Shown here: positions 63,129-64,000 of the stretch, one piece after another | Layout: each line of letters starts with the position of its first letter | How positions within the stretch are numbered: the first letter of the stretch is position 1 | Source: a bacterium | GTDB lineage: Bacteria > Acidobacteriota > Thermoanaerobaculia > Multivoradales > J023 | DNA length: 64,000 nt | Direction: 5' to 3' | Assembly: GCA_024226315.1 (NCBI GenBank) | Contig: JAAELT010000476.1 | Coordinates: forward strand, 19,729 to 83,728 | Notes under the pieces: generated by a model | The model's database searches: none | Seen by the model: the letters and a program-made list of their open reading frames with translations, nothing else | What the model was told of the DNA's origin: nothing | Translations under genes and position numbers: made by a program

Positions 63129-63302
63129 CCCCAAAACAGGGAGCTGATTTCGGCTAACTCCTGATGGCAAGGACCTTCGGTTGCACCCGAAGTGGAATCG
63201 GTCGTTTTGGGGTAACTCCTTGCAGCGAGACAGAAGGGGCCTCCCCTTGTAGACTGGCTGGAGTAAGTCCAATTGCTTCAACCGGTTGCGGAGGAGACCC
63301 CG
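63129..63302. other. Possible insertion-sequence end region before the transposase relic
   Basis: CCCCAAAAC at 63129-63137 and GTTTTGGGG at 63204-63212 are perfect inverted repeats, and TAACTCCT occurs directly at 63155-63162 and 63213-63220. Just downstream is the transposase start with a GGAGGAG site. This could be the left end of an IS4-like element. Bases 62735-62970 and 63024-63128 show nothing else. Confidence 0.4.
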
Positions 63303-63535
63303 ATGGATGATGCCAAAATCGCGTGGAAAATACGAGAGCAGATGGCTGTCTTTTCGGGGAATGTCTCCCAAGGACTGCCCAAGGTCTCGCAGCGCCTGGT
63401 GCGCGAGGTGCTCTATGGCGTGCAGGCCCGGGGCTCCGTGCGGCTGAGTGAGATCGGCCGATCCTTGGGGGAGGCGACGAGGCTGAAGAAGATCATCGAG
63501 CGGTTGGGGCGGCAGCTGGAGCGCAGCGGCCGGAC
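63303..63535 (+). pseudogene. IS4-like transposase, N-terminal fragment
   Basis: About 78 codons from ATG 63303 behind GGAGGAG. The protein (FSGNVSQGLPKVSQRLVREV and YGVQARGSVRLSEIGRSLGE) matches the helical N-terminus of IS4-type DDE transposases. After about 63535 the frame changes to unrelated sequence; the catalytic DDE domain is absent. Confidence 0.6.
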
Positions 63536-63650
63536 GGTGACGGTGACCTGGGTTTCGTCCGTGACCGAAGGGTCGCCTGACAGGCCGAACGGTACCGCGA
63601 CGGTGTCCCCCGGAGCGATCGGCAGCCCCCATTCCATGGTATTGAGGGGA
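63535..63650 (-). pseudogene. Fragment of a secreted-protein gene
   Basis: The minus strand reads EWGLPIAPGDTVAVPFGLSG and then DETQVTVTVRP, a beta-rich sequence with normal coding bias that is cut on both sides by other gene fragments. It could equally be antisense noise; low confidence. Confidence 0.25.
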
Positions 63651-63874
63651 CCGTCCGCTACATCGTCATGATGATCGGCTGGGAAGGCCCCAGACGGGTC
63701 CACGGCGCGCTGATCCACGTCGACATCATCGACGCCAAGATCTGGATCCAGCGCGACGGCACCGAGGACGGCATCGCTGGCGAGCTCGAAGACGCGGGCG
63801 TCTCGAGGTCCGACATCGTCCTCGGCTTCCGTGAGCCGAGCGTGCGGCCCTACACGGGATACGCGGTCGCCTGA
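63641..63874 (+). pseudogene. XisI-like protein, C-terminal fragment
   Basis: The frame ending at 63874 reads VRYIVMMIGWEG, RVHGALIHVDIIDAKIWIQR, DGTEDGIAGELEDAGV and IVLGFREPSVRPYTGYAVA, the conserved C-terminal two thirds of XisI, a factor first described in excision of the fdxN element of cyanobacteria and now known as a widespread XisH-XisI pair. The N-terminal 40 residues and the XisH partner are missing. An internal ATG at 63668 could still give a 68-residue product. Confidence 0.7.
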
Positions 63875-63888
63875 GGCGCCGGCTGCGG

Positions 63889-63929
63889 ATTGCCAACGGC
63901 AATCCGGGCAGTGCAGGCGAGACGCCTGC
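63889..63929 (+). terminator. Two hairpins after the XisI fragment (REP-like)
   Basis: ATTGCC/GGCAAT (63889-63903) and GCAGGCG/CGCCTGC (63913-63929) each have a three-base loop. The second, with the following CTCCCAG, resembles a short repetitive palindrome common in high-GC genomes. No T-run. Confidence 0.4.
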
Positions 63930-64000
63930 GCTCCCAGCGAAGAGCGAGCTGCGACCCCAGGGCCACGGGGGACCATGGTAGCAGCCAGGGCGTTGGCCCC

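Overview
The window reads as a chromosomal segment of a high-GC, Gram-negative, LPS-bearing bacterium, most like Acidobacteriota of the Thermoanaerobaculia/Holophagae type. The pointers are LPS transport genes in fused form (LptF-LptG and LptC-LptA), a sigma-54/PTS regulatory cluster with HPr kinase and RapZ, a CarD-type regulator, tandem PilT-like ATPases, a giant propeller hybrid kinase, and secreted proteins with CarboxypepD-like, PKD and DGFESG-type tails. Taxonomy is inference; no rRNA or certain tRNA gene is present.

Layout. 1-10.3 kb: the start of a GAF-type signalling gene (cut by the window edge), two large hybrid histidine kinases in divergent orientation with a small ORF between them, an aconitase-family enzyme with its swivel domain first, and a STAS protein. 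10.3-15.5 kb: a half-size DMT-type membrane protein and an overlapping thioesterase/ABC ATPase/FtsX-permease operon. 15.5-20.3 kb: an accessory island with a ComEC-like metallo-beta-lactamase protein, a seven-unit 42-bp dyad array, a C-terminally truncated tyrosine recombinase, repeated TTCTGCGT motifs, a secreted protein, and a scar containing a patatin-gene fragment and a second copy of the MBL gene's 3' end. 20.3-34.5 kb: secreted and surface proteins, a patatin-like lipase preceded by a deleted histidine-kinase relic, a DUF4388 protein, a PKD metalloprotease, two PilT-like ATPases and an M49-like lipoprotein peptidase. 34.5-38.8 kb: TrmH-type methyltransferase and DUF84 genes whose start codons abut, a small two-gene accessory operon (winged-helix-like protein plus two-TM protein) with a striking four-half-site palindrome upstream, and metK.

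38.8-62.7 kb is one long co-directional (minus strand) housekeeping block. In transcription order it runs carD, a TPR protein, a PP0621-like protein, priA, accA, recJ, lptC-lptA fusion, lptB, rpoN, hpf, ptsN, hprK, rapZ, a ManX-type EIIA, ptsH, ptsI, a lipoprotein, miaB, a bifunctional nuclease, parA, parB and the lptF-lptG fusion. The PTS genes make a phosphorelay with HPr His15 and Ser46 both present, but no EIIB/EIIC permease, so it looks regulatory. 63.0-64.0 kb is a gene graveyard: an IS end-like region, an IS4-like transposase N-terminus, a scrap of a secreted protein and an XisI C-terminus followed by hairpins.

The best candidates for something new are the 15.5-20.3 kb island (dyad array plus recombinase plus flanking 49-bp repeats) and the 35.9-37.4 kb operon with its operator-like palindrome.
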